Source of the DNA: Anaerolineales bacterium
GTDB taxonomy: Bacteria; Chloroflexota; Anaerolineae; Anaerolineales; UBA4823
Reading direction: 5' to 3'
DNA length: 64,000 bases
Assembly (NCBI GenBank): GCA_020060465.1
Contig: JAGVAD010000009.1
Location: 1-64,000 of the forward strand
The position numbers and the translations under genes were made by a program. The notes under the pieces are model-generated. The model saw only the letters and a program-made list of their open reading frames with translations, was not told the DNA's origin and searched no databases. Shown one piece after another: positions 34,104 to 43,640 of the stretch; position 1 is the first letter of the stretch, and each line of letters begins with the position of its first letter.

Positions 34104-34128
34104 AGGAAATTATCCGGGACCGATCCGT

Positions 34129-34156
34129 TTGCCAAGCAGCCAGGTTTGCATATAAT
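34129..34156 (+). promoter_or_regulatory. Putative FKBP promoter
   Basis: TTGCCA (34129-34134), a 16-base spacer and TATAAT (34151-34156) lie 61 bases before the FKBP start codon. The -10 is perfect. It suggests that the gene is transcribed independently of the preceding sugar operon. Confidence 0.6.
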
Positions 34157-34217
34157 TAGAGCGACGCAGCAAGTCTAGCGCCAGAAAAAGCCAATATATT
34201 TTTTCCTCGAGGTGAAC

Positions 34218-34718
34218 ATGTCCACTCGCTCTGAACGCGCCCAACGGCGCGCCAACCGCCTGCGCAATCAGCGCATTGCCATCCTTGTCATCATCATCCT
34301 GCTCCTGGCAGGCGGCGCTTATCTGGTCTGGTCAGCCGCCTCGGACAATTCGGCTGGCAACCTACCCAATCTGAGCGGTATGACCACCACCGCCAGCGGT
34401 CTGCAATATAAAGACACACAGATAGGCAGCGGTGCTGAGGCAACTCCCGGCAAGATAGTCAGCGTTCATTACACTGGCTGGTTGCAAAATGGCGTTAAAT
34501 TCGACTCATCCCTGGATCGAGGTCAGCCATTTACCCTTAATGTGGGCGTCGGTCAGGTCATTCCCGGTTGGGATGAAGGTCTAGTGGGTATGAAAGTGGG
34601 CGGTAAACGCCTGCTCGTCATCCCGCCTGAACTGGGCTACGGCGCGGCTGGTTCGCCGCCGGTCATTCCGCCCAACGCGACCTTGATCTTTGAAGTGGAA
34701 TTGCTGGAAGTAAAGTAA
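34218..34718 (+). CDS. Membrane-anchored FKBP-type peptidyl-prolyl isomerase
   Basis: A 166-residue protein. ATG 34218 is chosen because CGAGG lies 5 bases upstream; an in-frame GTG at 34212 is a weaker option. A basic N-terminus and one hydrophobic helix (about 20-40) anchor it, and a Ser/Thr-rich linker leads to the FKBP domain (about 65-166). The domain keeps [40 protein letters not shown] and the [19 protein letters not shown] loop. It would speed prolyl isomerisation in secreted proteins on the outer face of the membrane. Confidence 0.94.
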   Translation: MSTRSERAQRRANRLRNQRIAILVIIILLLAGGAYLVWSAASDNSAGNLPNLSGMTTTASGLQYKDTQIGSGAEATPGKIVSVHYTGWLQNGVKFDSSLDRGQPFTLNVGVGQVIPGWDEGLVGMKVGGKRLLVIPPELGYGAAGSPPVIPPNATLIFEVELLEVK

Positions 34719-34732
34719 AGCCCCTATTCTTA

Positions 34733-34765
34733 CTGTCCGCCGCCCATTTTACAGGCGGCGGACAG
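34733..34765. terminator. Bidirectional terminator hairpin
   Basis: CTGTCCGCCGCC (34733-34744) and GGCGGCGGACAG (34754-34765) form a perfect 12-base stem with a 9-base loop between the convergent FKBP and aminotransferase genes. The stem is very GC-rich. No clear T-run is on either side, so its strength as an intrinsic terminator is uncertain. Confidence 0.7.
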
Positions 34766-34782
34766 CCTCCGACCTTACCAGG

Positions 34783-36024
34783 TTACAAACCCAACGGCTC
34801 GCCCATCTTCTCGCGCAATACCTGCCCAAGCCGCGCTATTCCCTCGCGAATTTGCTCTGGCGTGGCGTTGGAAAAATTGATGCGCATGGTGTTATGCCCA
34901 CCTCCGCCAGGGTAGAAAGGAGCCCCTGGGACAAAAGCTACCTTGCGCTCAATGGCCACGCGCAGAACGTCCGAAGAGTTCATATTCTCCGGTAACATGC
35001 CCCATAAGAAGAGCCCGCCTTGCGGGTGCGTCCATTCCACCCCCGGTGGAAAATAACGATCCATTGCCGCCAACATAATATTCCGCCGCTCGCCATAAAC
35101 CTTGCGGATCAGTTTGATATGCTGATCCAAAAAACCACCACGCGAGATCTCATGCGCCACAATTTGATTAAACGTCGAAGTATGCAAGTCGGCCCCTTGC
35201 TTGGCCTGCACCAGCTTGTGAATTACCACAGGCGGCGCGATCACCCATGCCAGGCGGATACCCGGCGAGAGGATTTTCGAGAAAGTGCTCAAATAAATCA
35301 CGTTGCCGTAATAACAGCCCTCGCCATTGCCGCGATACTGGCCGTCTAACACCACAACCGGCGGGATATGCTCACCCTCGTATCTCAATTGCCCGTAAGG
35401 GTCATCCTCCACAATCGGCACGCCGTAGCGATCAGCCAGTTCGATCAGCCGCTGCCGTCGTTCCAGCGAAAGCGTCACGCCAGTGGGGTTTTGGAAATTG
35501 GGCAATACGTAAATAAACTTCGGCCCGCTGCGCAGAGCTTCCTCTAACGCCTCGGTCACCATGCCGTACTCGTCCATCGGCACAGTCACATATTCAGCTC
35601 CGTAAGCGCTCCAGGCTTGCAACGCGCCAAGATAGGTGGGCGATTCGACCAGAATGCGATCACCCGGGTTGATCAGGATCTTCCCTAACAGGTCCAGCGC
35701 TTGTTGTGAACCAGAGGTGATCAAAACGTTTTCGGGAGTGACATTGATCCCATAACGCGCCGAATGTCGCACGATCAGCTCTCGCAATGGCTTGTAACCT
35801 TCGGTTGTGCCATATTGCAACGCCTGCGCGCCATTTTCAACCAGTACACGGTCGCAAGCCTCGCGAAAGGCGTCAATCGGGAAGACATCTGGAGCCGGCA
35901 GTCCACCGGCAAAGGAAATCAAATCGGGTTGCTCGGTGAGTTTGAGCAGTTCCCGCACAGCCGAGCTGCCCATCCGCTGGGTCCGCTGAGCAAAGCGATG
36001 ATCCCAAGGGGTTTGCATTTTCAT
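34783..36024 (-). CDS. PLP-dependent aminotransferase (2-aminoadipate/MocR-like fold I)
   Basis: A 413-residue class I/II aminotransferase without a DNA-binding domain. It shows ITSGSQQALDLLGKILINPG near 107, the NPTG element in VLPNFQNPTGVTLSLERRQR near 180, the PLP Lys in YLSTFSKILSPGIRLAWV near 251, and the C-terminal Arg in GHNTMRINFSNATPEQI near 380. The closest named relatives are LysN/ARO8-type 2-aminoadipate or aromatic aminotransferases. The amino acid used is not determined. It is 98 bases downstream of the SHMT-GcvT gene, with a terminator-like hairpin between them. Confidence 0.9.
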   Translation of the reverse strand: MKMQTPWDHRFAQRTQRMGSSAVRELLKLTEQPDLISFAGGLPAPDVFPIDAFREACDRVLVENGAQALQYGTTEGYKPLRELIVRHSARYGINVTPENVLITSGSQQALDLLGKILINPGDRILVESPTYLGALQAWSAYGAEYVTVPMDEYGMVTEALEEALRSGPKFIYVLPNFQNPTGVTLSLERRQRLIELADRYGVPIVEDDPYGQLRYEGEHIPPVVVLDGQYRGNGEGCYYGNVIYLSTFSKILSPGIRLAWVIAPPVVIHKLVQAKQGADLHTSTFNQIVAHEISRGGFLDQHIKLIRKVYGERRNIMLAAMDRYFPPGVEWTHPQGGLFLWGMLPENMNSSDVLRVAIERKVAFVPGAPFYPGGGGHNTMRINFSNATPEQIREGIARLGQVLREKMGEPLGL

Positions 36025-36084
36025 CTCCTTTTGAACGCTCCTGTTCTTGAGTCCGATTTCAGAGCCAAATCTGCTTGAATAACC

Positions 36085-36114
36085 AGGGGCTGCCTCGACT
36101 TACAGGCAGCCCCT
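36085..36114 (-). terminator. Terminator-like hairpin after the SHMT-GcvT fusion
   Basis: AGGGGCTGCCT (36085-36095) and AGGCAGCCCCT (36104-36114) form a perfect 11-base stem with an 8-base loop 9 bases after the stop codon. On the minus strand it is followed by GGTTATTC, which is only weakly T-rich. Confidence 0.65.
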
Positions 36115-36122
36115 CAGCATCC

Positions 36123-39100
36123 TTACTGTTTCGGGAAGCGGCTAAGCACCAGTGCTAGGCTGGGCAGGGATGATTTCTCTCCCAGCAGCAACTCCGCCGG
36201 AGCTTTGCCCGCCTCGGTTGGCGCGCTTTGATAGATGAATAACTGCGAGCCTTCGCTGGCATTGCGTAAATCTACATACGCCTGTCCGGTCAAATATCCA
36301 TCCGAATCCACCGCGCAGCTTGTCACCCAGCCAATCACTTTGCCGCGTTTATCCAACACCGGATCGCCGTTATGCGCCATACGTACACCCTTATCGCTGA
36401 AACGGAAGCGAACGACTTCCGCCGAGCGGCTCTTTTCTCTTTCCAGAAAAGCCTCGCGCCCAATAAACCAGGGCTTATAGGTCTTAACGTATGCGCCAAA
36501 ACCTGCCTCCCCCACTCCCAAATCCTTTCCGCCCAGCTTGCCAGAGCCCTCTCCCATTTCGTGGCCGTAAAGTGGCAGACCGGCTTCCGTACGCAACGAA
36601 TCGCGCGCTCCAAGCCCCACCGGTTTGACCCCGAACCGCTCGCCAGCAGCCAGCAAAGAGCGGAACAGCGCTACCGCTTGATCGGGGTGAACAAATAGTT
36701 CAAAGGCCATTTTCTCGCCAGTATAACCGGTGCGTGAAACCACCAGATCAAAGCCGCCCAGCGCGGCTTCGCAAAGCTGCGTACGTTTCAACGCCAGCAC
36801 CCTTTGACGATCCGCCTCTTCACCACCCAGTGCTAACAATACATCCCGCGCTCGCGGACCTTGCAGAGCAATGTCCACTCGCTGGTCAGCGCCTTCTTTT
36901 GGATCGCGTAGATTGCGCAAGACAACATTGCGCCCAAAAGCGCGCGTCCAGGGGCGGACATCACACACACGAACCTCGCCATTCCGCACAGCGTTCAACC
37001 AAGCCCAATCCTTCTCGTCGTTTGCAGCATTGACCACCATCAAGAATTTGTCCGCCTCGCGGCGATATACAAGCAAATCGTCAATCACATCCGCTTTCGG
37101 CGTGAGTAGATGCGAGTAACACGACTCACCTACAGACAACCCACCAATGTCGTTACCTGCTACAGCATCCAGGAACACCGCCGCATCGGGGCCTTCCACC
37201 TGATAGACGCCCATGTGCGTAACATCAAACAAACCCGCCGCCTGGCGCACCGCCAGATGCTCTTCCATCACAGATGTGTACCATACTGGCATTTCCCAAC
37301 CGGCAAAGGGAATGATCTTTGCCCCTAACTCGCGATGTAGATCGTAGAGTGGCGTACGTCTTAGTACAGCTTCCCCCGGCTGATAATTATACTCCGGCAA
37401 CGGGTCGCTCGCCTCGCCAGCGTAACCGATGCAATATGGCTTGGCGGCGTAAACCGCGCCGCCTTCTACAAGTGGTTGCTCATCCAACGTCGATTCGCTC
37501 ACCCACACTGGGCCGGGCATTTTGCGCAACGGATCTTCATCAAAACTTACATAACCGTCTGAAAGATCACGCAGCCAGGCAGCCGCCAGGCCGGCCTGCG
37601 AACGGGGCAGCGCCAGTCGGAAGGAGGTAGGCGTCAGGCAGGTCAACGCGCCGTCCACCTCGCCGCGCGGTGTCACCAGTCGGGTTGCCTGGCTTTCGCC
37701 AGGTTGCAAAGCTTCCACATCGCTGGTCAAGGCGAAATTCAAAAAAGCTCGTACCCGCTCGCCGCCAATCTCATAAGCCACATAAGCAGCCACGTTCCCC
37801 GCACCCATAACCGCCGGTTTGTCGTCCAGATAATAAAAATGCGGATAACCGTGCTGTGCAGGCTCAAAATCAATCCCAGCATTCGCTGCCAGGTCACGCA
37901 CCTGCAAGCGTGCAGTTTCCAATGCAGTGAAATCCACGCGGGCGCGACGTTCGGAGCCGTTGCGTTTATTCTGATAAAAAGGCGTGGTCGCTTTGAGCAA
38001 GTCCGAGATGATGTCCGCCAGGGCGATCATCTCTTTTTCTTTCAAGCCGCGTTGCGTCACCCAGGGTGTTCCCATGCGAATGCCGGATGGATCCAGAGCA
38101 GATTTATCGCCGGGGATCGTGTTGCGATTGACCACGATGCCAGCCAAATCCAGGATGCGCGCCGCCTGGTCGCCAGAAAGCCCGGCCCCATCCGTTCCCT
38201 TCACCGAAGAACAATCCAGATTCATCAGATGCGTATTAGTGCCTCCGTAGGGAATGCGAAAGCCATGTTCCTGCAGCCGCTCAGTCAGCGTAATGCAATT
38301 CTTCACCACTTGTTGCTGTAGCTGACGAAACTGCTCTGTCTTCGCCAGTTTCATCGTCAGGGCAATGGCGGCAAACACATTGACATGTGGTCCACCTTGC
38401 TCACCGGGGAAAACCGCACGGTCAATTTTGCGCGCCAGAGCCGGATCGGTGGTTAGAATACAGGCGCCGCGCGGCCCGCACAATGATTTATGGGTGGTGA
38501 AGGTGATTACATCCGCATAACCCAGTGGCGAGGGGTAAACGCCCGCCGCCACCAGCCCGGCGATATGGGCAATATCGGCGAACAGATAGGCGCCCACCGA
38601 ATGGGCGATTTTGCTGAAACGCGCCCAGTCCACCACCCAGGGATACGAAGAATAGCCGGCAATAATGAACTTTGGTCGGTGTTCTTTAGCCAGCGCCTCC
38701 ACCTGGTCATAATCAATCTGCTCGGTTTGCGGATCAACATTGTAGTGCACTGCCCGGTAATATTTGCCCGATCGGTTAACCGAAGAGCCATGCGAAAGAT
38801 GCCCGCCGTGCAACAGGTTCATGCCCATCATGGTATCGCCTGGGTTGATCAAGGCGTGATAGACGGCGTTATTGGCCGGCGCCCCGGAAAGCGCCTGCAC
38901 GTTGATGTAAATTTCATCCGCTGTCACACCATTCGCGGCAAAGGCCTCAGCCGTGCGCCGCCGCGCCAGCGCCTCGACAATATCTGCGTACTCCACGCCC
39001 TTATAATAGCGCGGGTCGGAATAACGACGGAAATGGCCCAGCCGAGCGGGATAATCCAGCAATTCGGTCTCGCTCATCCAACGCGTCTCTTCGTCAGGAT

Positions 39101-39281
39101 AGCCCTCGGCGTAGATATTTTGGAAAGCAGAAGCCAGCGCCTCGCGCACTGCCAACGGCGCCTGGCTTTCGCTAGGGATCAAAATTAGCTTGCGCGCCTG
39201 GCGTTCAGCTTCCAGTTGGGTCAATTCATAAACTGCGGGATCCAGTTGGGCGAGGTCGCCGCGAAACAGGAAATCGGTCAT
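36123..39281 (-). CDS. Serine hydroxymethyltransferase-aminomethyltransferase (GlyA-GcvT) fusion
   Basis: A 1052-residue bifunctional protein in one frame. Residues 1 to about 440 are SHMT: PLP Lys265 in [13 protein letters not shown], and the [13 protein letters not shown] block near 400. Residues about 640-1052 are the glycine-cleavage T protein: [39 protein letters not shown] and [11 protein letters not shown]. The ~200 residues between them ([20 protein letters not shown] included) have a GcvT-like flavour and may be a degenerate folate-binding domain. Both enzymes hand one-carbon units to tetrahydrofolate, so fusion would channel 5,10-methylene-THF. Start 39281 has AGGAG 6 bases upstream; ATG 39284 is adjacent. 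No gcvH or gcvP is in the window. Confidence 0.93.
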   Translation of the reverse strand: MTDFLFRGDLAQLDPAVYELTQLEAERQARKLILIPSESQAPLAVREALASAFQNIYAEGYPDEETRWMSETELLDYPARLGHFRRYSDPRYYKGVEYADIVEALARRRTAEAFAANGVTADEIYINVQALSGAPANNAVYHALINPGDTMMGMNLLHGGHLSHGSSVNRSGKYYRAVHYNVDPQTEQIDYDQVEALAKEHRPKFIIAGYSSYPWVVDWARFSKIAHSVGAYLFADIAHIAGLVAAGVYPSPLGYADVITFTTHKSLCGPRGACILTTDPALARKIDRAVFPGEQGGPHVNVFAAIALTMKLAKTEQFRQLQQQVVKNCITLTERLQEHGFRIPYGGTNTHLMNLDCSSVKGTDGAGLSGDQAARILDLAGIVVNRNTIPGDKSALDPSGIRMGTPWVTQRGLKEKEMIALADIISDLLKATTPFYQNKRNGSERRARVDFTALETARLQVRDLAANAGIDFEPAQHGYPHFYYLDDKPAVMGAGNVAAYVAYEIGGERVRAFLNFALTSDVEALQPGESQATRLVTPRGEVDGALTCLTPTSFRLALPRSQAGLAAAWLRDLSDGYVSFDEDPLRKMPGPVWVSESTLDEQPLVEGGAVYAAKPYCIGYAGEASDPLPEYNYQPGEAVLRRTPLYDLHRELGAKIIPFAGWEMPVWYTSVMEEHLAVRQAAGLFDVTHMGVYQVEGPDAAVFLDAVAGNDIGGLSVGESCYSHLLTPKADVIDDLLVYRREADKFLMVVNAANDEKDWAWLNAVRNGEVRVCDVRPWTRAFGRNVVLRNLRDPKEGADQRVDIALQGPRARDVLLALGGEEADRQRVLALKRTQLCEAALGGFDLVVSRTGYTGEKMAFELFVHPDQAVALFRSLLAAGERFGVKPVGLGARDSLRTEAGLPLYGHEMGEGSGKLGGKDLGVGEAGFGAYVKTYKPWFIGREAFLEREKSRSAEVVRFRFSDKGVRMAHNGDPVLDKRGKVIGWVTSCAVDSDGYLTGQAYVDLRNASEGSQLFIYQSAPTEAGKAPAELLLGEKSSLPSLALVLSRFPKQ

Positions 39282-39343
39282 CATCTGCTCCTGTACAAAA
39301 TTCGGTTGAACAAGCAAACCGGCGTCAAATAAGGGTGGAATTT

Positions 39344-39415
39344 AGGATGGAGCGCGCCGACAACGCCGCCAGGCGGCCGCGCTTGGTTCAATATGGCTAA
39401 GAACCCAACCATCCT
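39344..39415 (-). ncRNA. Structured 5' leader (candidate regulatory RNA) of the SHMT-GcvT gene
   Basis: On the minus strand the transcript probably starts near 39415 and at once forms a closed domain. P1 is AGGATGG (39415-39409) with CCATCCT (39350-39344), a perfect 7-base stem. Inside are a hairpin TTGGGTTC...GAACCAA (39408-39383) and a second helix GCGCG...CGCGC (39382-39352) capped by GCCGC-CTG-GCGGC. This makes a three-way junction 51 bases before the ribosome site. It does not match the conserved cores of the glycine or tetrahydrofolate riboswitches that I know. The fold was drawn by eye. Confidence 0.45.
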
Positions 39416-39421
39416 GATTTG

Positions 39422-39450
39422 ATTTTAGCCCGCAGTGGTAGAGGGGTCAA
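39422..39450 (-). promoter_or_regulatory. Promoter of the SHMT-GcvT fusion
   Basis: On the minus strand TTGACC (39450-39445), a 17-base spacer and TAAAAT (39427-39422) give a good sigma-70 promoter. The start point would be near 39415, leaving a leader of about 134 bases that contains the structured element. Confidence 0.65.
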
Positions 39451-39541
39451 GTGATTAAAAGCATAGAATGGGCTGTGTCAGTATTCAGATCATTTACCCA
39501 TGACCGGAAGTTATCCTGCCATTCCTCATGATGAAAATCAC

Positions 39542-39570
39542 TTGACAAGTCCAACCCGTTCTGACACAAT
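39542..39570 (+). promoter_or_regulatory. Promoter of Liv system 1
   Basis: TTGACA (39542-39547), a 17-base spacer and CACAAT (39565-39570) precede the binding-protein gene by about 133 bases. In the leader, GAAAGGAGGTG (39598) is a near-perfect Shine-Dalgarno with no start codon behind it. The real ribosome site is AAGGAGAGG before the ATG at 39704. Confidence 0.55.
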
Positions 39571-39703
39571 CAAATCAACCGTTGCGGCCTTTTTCTGAAA
39601 GGAGGTGTAACCGTCTCTTCGAGCGCGTAAATCGCAAGTAAAGATTTCAGATCCCGACAAACCAAATATTTCTTGTTTTTTTCAACTGAATAAGGAGAGG
39701 ACC

Positions 39704-40879
39704 ATGAAGAAGAAAGGTTTTCTGCTGCTCAACTTGATTGCTGCTCTGGTTCTACTGCTTTCAGCCTGCGCTCCGGCAGGCGGCGCAGGAGACGTGATTA
39801 AGGTGGGCGGCATTGCCGAGCTGACTGGCGACATCCCCGCCGTTGGCGCTTCATTCAAAAACGCCGCTGAAATGGCTGTCCAGGAGGTCAACGACGCCGG
39901 CGGCCTGGAGGTCGGGGGAAAAAAGTATAAGATCCAACTCATCATCGAAGATAACGCCGGCAAAGCCGATCAATCCGCTTCCGCCGCTCAGAAGCTAATC
40001 ACCCAGGATAATGTCGTGGCGATCATCGGGCCCAACGCCAGCCGCTACGCCATCCCTGCCTCGGAAATTGCCGAAAGCTCCAGCGTGGTGTTGATCTCCC
40101 CCTGGTCCACCAATCCCAAAACCACCATCAACGAAAAAACTCAATCCGCGAAGAAATACGTCTTCCGCGCCTGCTTTATTGACCCATTCCAGGGCCGCGT
40201 CGTAGCGAAGTTCGCTATGGAGAACCTGGGAGCCAAGAAAGCCGCCGTTCTCTATGATGTTGCCTCGGATTACAACAAAGGCATCGCCGAATTCTTCAAG
40301 AAGACTTTCGAGGAGAGCGGTGGACAGGTGGTGGCTTTTGAAACTTACACCACCGGCGATAAAGACTTCACTGCCCAATTGACAAAGATCAAGGATGCCA
40401 ACCCGGATGTGATTTTCCTGCCCAATTATTACAGCGAAGTGCCGCTGCAAATCCAGCAGGCTCACCGCCTGGGGATCACCGTCCCCTTCCTGGGCAGCGA
40501 CTCATGGGGCAGCTCCGAGTTGATCTCGCTGTGTGGCACCGACTGCGAAGGCTACTACTTCAGCACGCACTACGCCGCTGACAATGCCTCGCCGGTTGCC
40601 GTGAAATTCATTGAGGCTTATAAAGCTAAACATGGCGCCACCCCCGACGATGTCGCCGCTCTAACCTACGATGCCTTTGGCTTGCTCTGGCAGGCACTGC
40701 AAACCGCCGGCAAGGTGGACCGCCAGGCTGTGCGCGACGCCCTAGCAAAAATCCCCAAATATGAAGGCGTCACCGGCGTCATGCAGTTCCAGGAGGGTTC
40801 CGGCGACCCAATCAAGAGCGCAGTCATACTTCAGATCAAGAACGGCGCTTTTGTCTTCTTCGCCAACGCCAACCCGTAA
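39704..40879 (+). CDS. Branched-chain amino acid ABC transporter substrate-binding lipoprotein (Liv system 1)
   Basis: A 391-residue family 4 periplasmic-type binding protein. The signal KKKGFLLLNLIAALVLLLSA is followed by Cys24 in the lipobox LSAC. The mature domain starts IKVGGIAELTGDIPAVGASF and has the VAIIGPNASRYAIPASEIAE hinge typical of LivJ/LivK. It also has DCEGYYFSTHYA near 285. Such proteins bind Leu/Ile/Val or related amino acids, amides or urea; the ligand cannot be told. It heads a five-gene operon, with a strong hairpin right after it. Confidence 0.92.
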   Translation: MKKKGFLLLNLIAALVLLLSACAPAGGAGDVIKVGGIAELTGDIPAVGASFKNAAEMAVQEVNDAGGLEVGGKKYKIQLIIEDNAGKADQSASAAQKLITQDNVVAIIGPNASRYAIPASEIAESSSVVLISPWSTNPKTTINEKTQSAKKYVFRACFIDPFQGRVVAKFAMENLGAKKAAVLYDVASDYNKGIAEFFKKTFEESGGQVVAFETYTTGDKDFTAQLTKIKDANPDVIFLPNYYSEVPLQIQQAHRLGITVPFLGSDSWGSSELISLCGTDCEGYYFSTHYAADNASPVAVKFIEAYKAKHGATPDDVAALTYDAFGLLWQALQTAGKVDRQAVRDALAKIPKYEGVTGVMQFQEGSGDPIKSAVILQIKNGAFVFFANANP

Positions 40880-40895
40880 ACTGATCATTGTCCTG

Positions 40896-40929
40896 CTCTC
40901 CCGCAAGTCCTAAAAAACTTGCGGGAGAG
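40896..40929 (+). terminator. Intercistronic hairpin after Liv binding protein 1
   Basis: CTCTCCCGCAAGT (40896-40908) and ACTTGCGGGAGAG (40917-40929) form a perfect 13-base stem with an 8-base loop. Only TTG follows. It probably protects the binding-protein message or reduces read-through into the permeases. Confidence 0.7.
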
Positions 40930-40951
40930 TTGCATTGAAAGGGTATTTTCA

Positions 40952-41827
40952 ATGATCTATATCCTGCAACAATCCCTGAATGCATTACAGTTGGGCAGTA
41001 TTTATGCATTGATCGCCCTGGGATACACCATGGTTTACGGCATCTTGACCATGATCAACTTCGCCCACGGCGACTTGTTCATGGTGGGGGCTTTCTTCTG
41101 CTTCATCGTCGCCACATTTTTCAAGCTGCCGTTCATTCCCACCCTGCTAATTTCGATGATTGGCGTGGGCCTGCTGGGGGTAACAATTGAACGGGTCGCC
41201 TATCGTCCTCTGCGCCAGGCGCCGCGCGTCTCGGCGGTCATTACCGCCCTGGGGGTGGGTATCCTGTTGGAGAGCGTGATGCTGGTGATCTATCCCTACC
41301 CTCAATCCGTGCCGACCTTGCTGCCCAATATCACCTGGACGATAGGCGGGGTGACTATCTCGCTGCTTCAGATCATCATCATCCTGCTCTCGCTCGGCCT
41401 GATGTTGCTGCTGGATTTCATCGTCCGCCGCACGATGGTGGGTATGGCCATGCGCGCCATCTCTTGGGATAAATCCGTTGTACCACTTTTGGGCGTGCCG
41501 TTGAACCTGGTTATCTCCGCCACCTTCGCCCTTGGCACCAGCCTGGGTGCTGCGGCGGGTGTGATGTACAGCCAAGCTTTTCCGGTGATTGACCCCTATA
41601 TGGGCGTCCTGATCGGTTGGAAAGCGTTTATTTCCGCCGTAGTGGGCGGGATTGGCAACATTCGTGGCGCAATGATCGGCGGATTCATCTTGGGCGGGGT
41701 AGAGATTATGGTAGCAGCTTTCATGCCCTCCACTTACCGCGACTTTGTCGCTTTCACTCTGCTGCTGATCTTACTCATCTTCCGACCTTACGGCATCCTG
41801 GGCCAGCCGCGCCCGCAGAAGGTGTGA
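40952..41827 (+). CDS. livH: Branched-chain amino acid ABC permease LivH (system 1)
   Basis: A 291-residue permease starting MIYILQQSLNALQLGS (ATG 40952); the frame extends to 40919 but that part lies over the hairpin. It has about eight hydrophobic helices and the LivH signature YALIALGYTMVYGILTMINF followed by AHGD. The loop VVGGIGNIRGAMIGGFILGG near 240 contacts the ATPase. It pairs with LivM, which starts 3 bases after its stop. Confidence 0.93.
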   Translation: MIYILQQSLNALQLGSIYALIALGYTMVYGILTMINFAHGDLFMVGAFFCFIVATFFKLPFIPTLLISMIGVGLLGVTIERVAYRPLRQAPRVSAVITALGVGILLESVMLVIYPYPQSVPTLLPNITWTIGGVTISLLQIIIILLSLGLMLLLDFIVRRTMVGMAMRAISWDKSVVPLLGVPLNLVISATFALGTSLGAAAGVMYSQAFPVIDPYMGVLIGWKAFISAVVGGIGNIRGAMIGGFILGGVEIMVAAFMPSTYRDFVAFTLLLILLIFRPYGILGQPRPQKV

Positions 41828-41830
41828 GAC

Positions 41831-42886
41831 ATGGACGCGCAAACTGTGGAAAAACGCAACTGGCGCAGTAGAATCGGCCAACGCTGGGATGCAATCGCTG
41901 AAAACCGCAGGATTCTTCCCGTTCTATTGGTCGTAGGTTTCCTGCTGTCCTTCGCCATTCCCCAATTCACACTGATCAATCCCTATTATCAGCTCATCAT
42001 CATGTATGTGGGGATAAATATTATCTTGGCTACCAGCCTGAACCTGATCAACGGCTATATGGGTGAGTTTTCGGTTGGACACGCCGGCTTTATGGCTGTG
42101 GGCGCATACACCGCCGCCTTATTGACCATGAAAGTCTTCCCATCCAACTTGGTTGGCTATCTGTTCCCTCTGACCATACTGATCGCAGGTTCTGCCGCCG
42201 CCCTGGTCGGGCTGGTTGTTGCTATTCCATCATTCAAGACGCGCGGCGACTACCTGGCGATCGTAACCCTGGCCTTTAATATGATCGTTAAATCAGTGAT
42301 CGAAAATATCGAAGCCATCGGCGGGCCACGCGGCATCCCTGGCATTGACCGTCTCACTACGATGCCCTGGGTTTTCTTTTGGACAGTGCTGGCGGTCTGG
42401 TGCATGCGCAACTTCATCTACTCTAATTTCGGGCGCGGCGTACTCTCCATCCGCGAAGATGAAATTGCCAGCGACTTGATGAGCGTCAACACCCGCCAAG
42501 TGAAACTGCTGGCATTTGTCATCTCCTCTTTCTTCGCCGGCGTCGCCGGCGGTTTGTTCGCCCACCTGTTGCAATTTATTAGCCCCCGCGTGTTTGACAT
42601 CCTCAAATCCACCGACATCTTGATTATGGTGTACCTGGGCGGCATCGGCTCAATTGCCGGCTCCATTCTGGGGGCGACGATTTTCACTGTATTGCTTGAG
42701 GCGCTGCGTCCGCTGGGTTATTACCGTATGATTCTCATGCCGCTGTTGCTGATCTTCCTGATGCTCTACCGGCCACGCGGCATTATGGGTCTGCGCGAAT
42801 TTCGCTGGTTCATCCCCAGCTACGAGCAGATCGCAATCCGGCTCTGGCGGCAGAAGAAGGAGGTCCCCGATGCTTCTGCAGGCTAA
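41831..42886 (+). CDS. livM: Branched-chain amino acid ABC permease LivM (system 1)
   Basis: This 351-residue permease has about ten hydrophobic segments. The LivM pattern is clear: NLINGYMGEFSVGHAGFMAV near 73, the EAA-like stretch IREDEIASDLMSVNTRQVK near 205, and IMVYLGGIGSIAGSILGATI near 265. A 30-residue hydrophilic N-terminal extension precedes the first helix. It overlaps livG by 17 bases. Confidence 0.93.
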   Translation: MDAQTVEKRNWRSRIGQRWDAIAENRRILPVLLVVGFLLSFAIPQFTLINPYYQLIIMYVGINIILATSLNLINGYMGEFSVGHAGFMAVGAYTAALLTMKVFPSNLVGYLFPLTILIAGSAAALVGLVVAIPSFKTRGDYLAIVTLAFNMIVKSVIENIEAIGGPRGIPGIDRLTTMPWVFFWTVLAVWCMRNFIYSNFGRGVLSIREDEIASDLMSVNTRQVKLLAFVISSFFAGVAGGLFAHLLQFISPRVFDILKSTDILIMVYLGGIGSIAGSILGATIFTVLLEALRPLGYYRMILMPLLLIFLMLYRPRGIMGLREFRWFIPSYEQIAIRLWRQKKEVPDASAG

Positions 42887-43640
42887 GAGCGTCACCCATT
42901 ATTTCGGCGGGCTGTGCGCCGTATCCGACTTCAACCTGGATTTGGAAGAGGGCGAGCTGGTGGGCATTATTGGGCCAAACGGCGCTGGCAAGACTACTGT
43001 CTTTAACTTGATCACCGGCGTTTACCGCGCCACCCAAGGAAGTATCCGCTTTCGGGATGTCGAACTGGTAGGGAAACGACCTAACGAGATCACTGCTCTG
43101 GGCATTGCCCGTACATTTCAGAATATACGCTTATTCAAAGAGTTGACTGTGTTGGACAATGTGCGCATCGCGGCCTATAACCAAATGCAATATAGCCCAG
43201 TCGAAGCGCTGTTCCAGATTGGCCGTTACAGTTCAGAGGAAAAGCGCATTTTGAACAACGCCATGGAATTGTTAGAAGTCTTTAAAATGGACTCCTACGC
43301 CGATGAGCTTTCCAAAAACTTGCCCTATGGACTGCAACGGCGATTGGAAATCGCTCGTGCTATGGCGACACGCCCCAAACTGCTCCTCCTGGATGAGCCG
43401 GCTGCTGGCATCAATCCCAACGAAATCAAACAACTGATGGAATTCATTCAGTGGATTCGGCAACAGTTTGACCTGACGATTATCTTGATCGAGCATCAAA
43501 TGCGCCTGGTGATGGGCATCTGTGAGCGCCTCAAAGTGCTTGATTTTGGCGCCACCATCGCCGAGGGGCTGCCACTAGAAATCCAAAACAACCCCAAAGT
43601 GCTGGAAGCTTATCTGGGGGAAGAAGGAGGCGAGTTATGA
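42870..43640 (+). CDS. livG: Branched-chain amino acid ABC ATPase LivG (system 1)
   Basis: A 256-residue ATPase. Walker A is GPNGAGKTT (near 33), and the Q-loop region is ARTFQNIRLFKELTVLDNV. The ABC signature is unusual, NLPYGLQRRLEIARAMA, as is common in LivG (YGxQRRLEIARAL). Walker B is LLLLDEPAAGINP, and the switch His is in LIEHQMRLVMGI. The start ATG 42870 lies inside the end of livM. It overlaps livF by 4 bases. Confidence 0.95.
   Translation: MLLQAKSVTHYFGGLCAVSDFNLDLEEGELVGIIGPNGAGKTTVFNLITGVYRATQGSIRFRDVELVGKRPNEITALGIARTFQNIRLFKELTVLDNVRIAAYNQMQYSPVEALFQIGRYSSEEKRILNNAMELLEVFKMDSYADELSKNLPYGLQRRLEIARAMATRPKLLLLDEPAAGINPNEIKQLMEFIQWIRQQFDLTIILIEHQMRLVMGICERLKVLDFGATIAEGLPLEIQNNPKVLEAYLGEEGGEL

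Noticed and set aside
39344-39415. Glycine or tetrahydrofolate riboswitch
   Set aside because: The conserved cores of these classes are not present; only a candidate structured leader is claimed.
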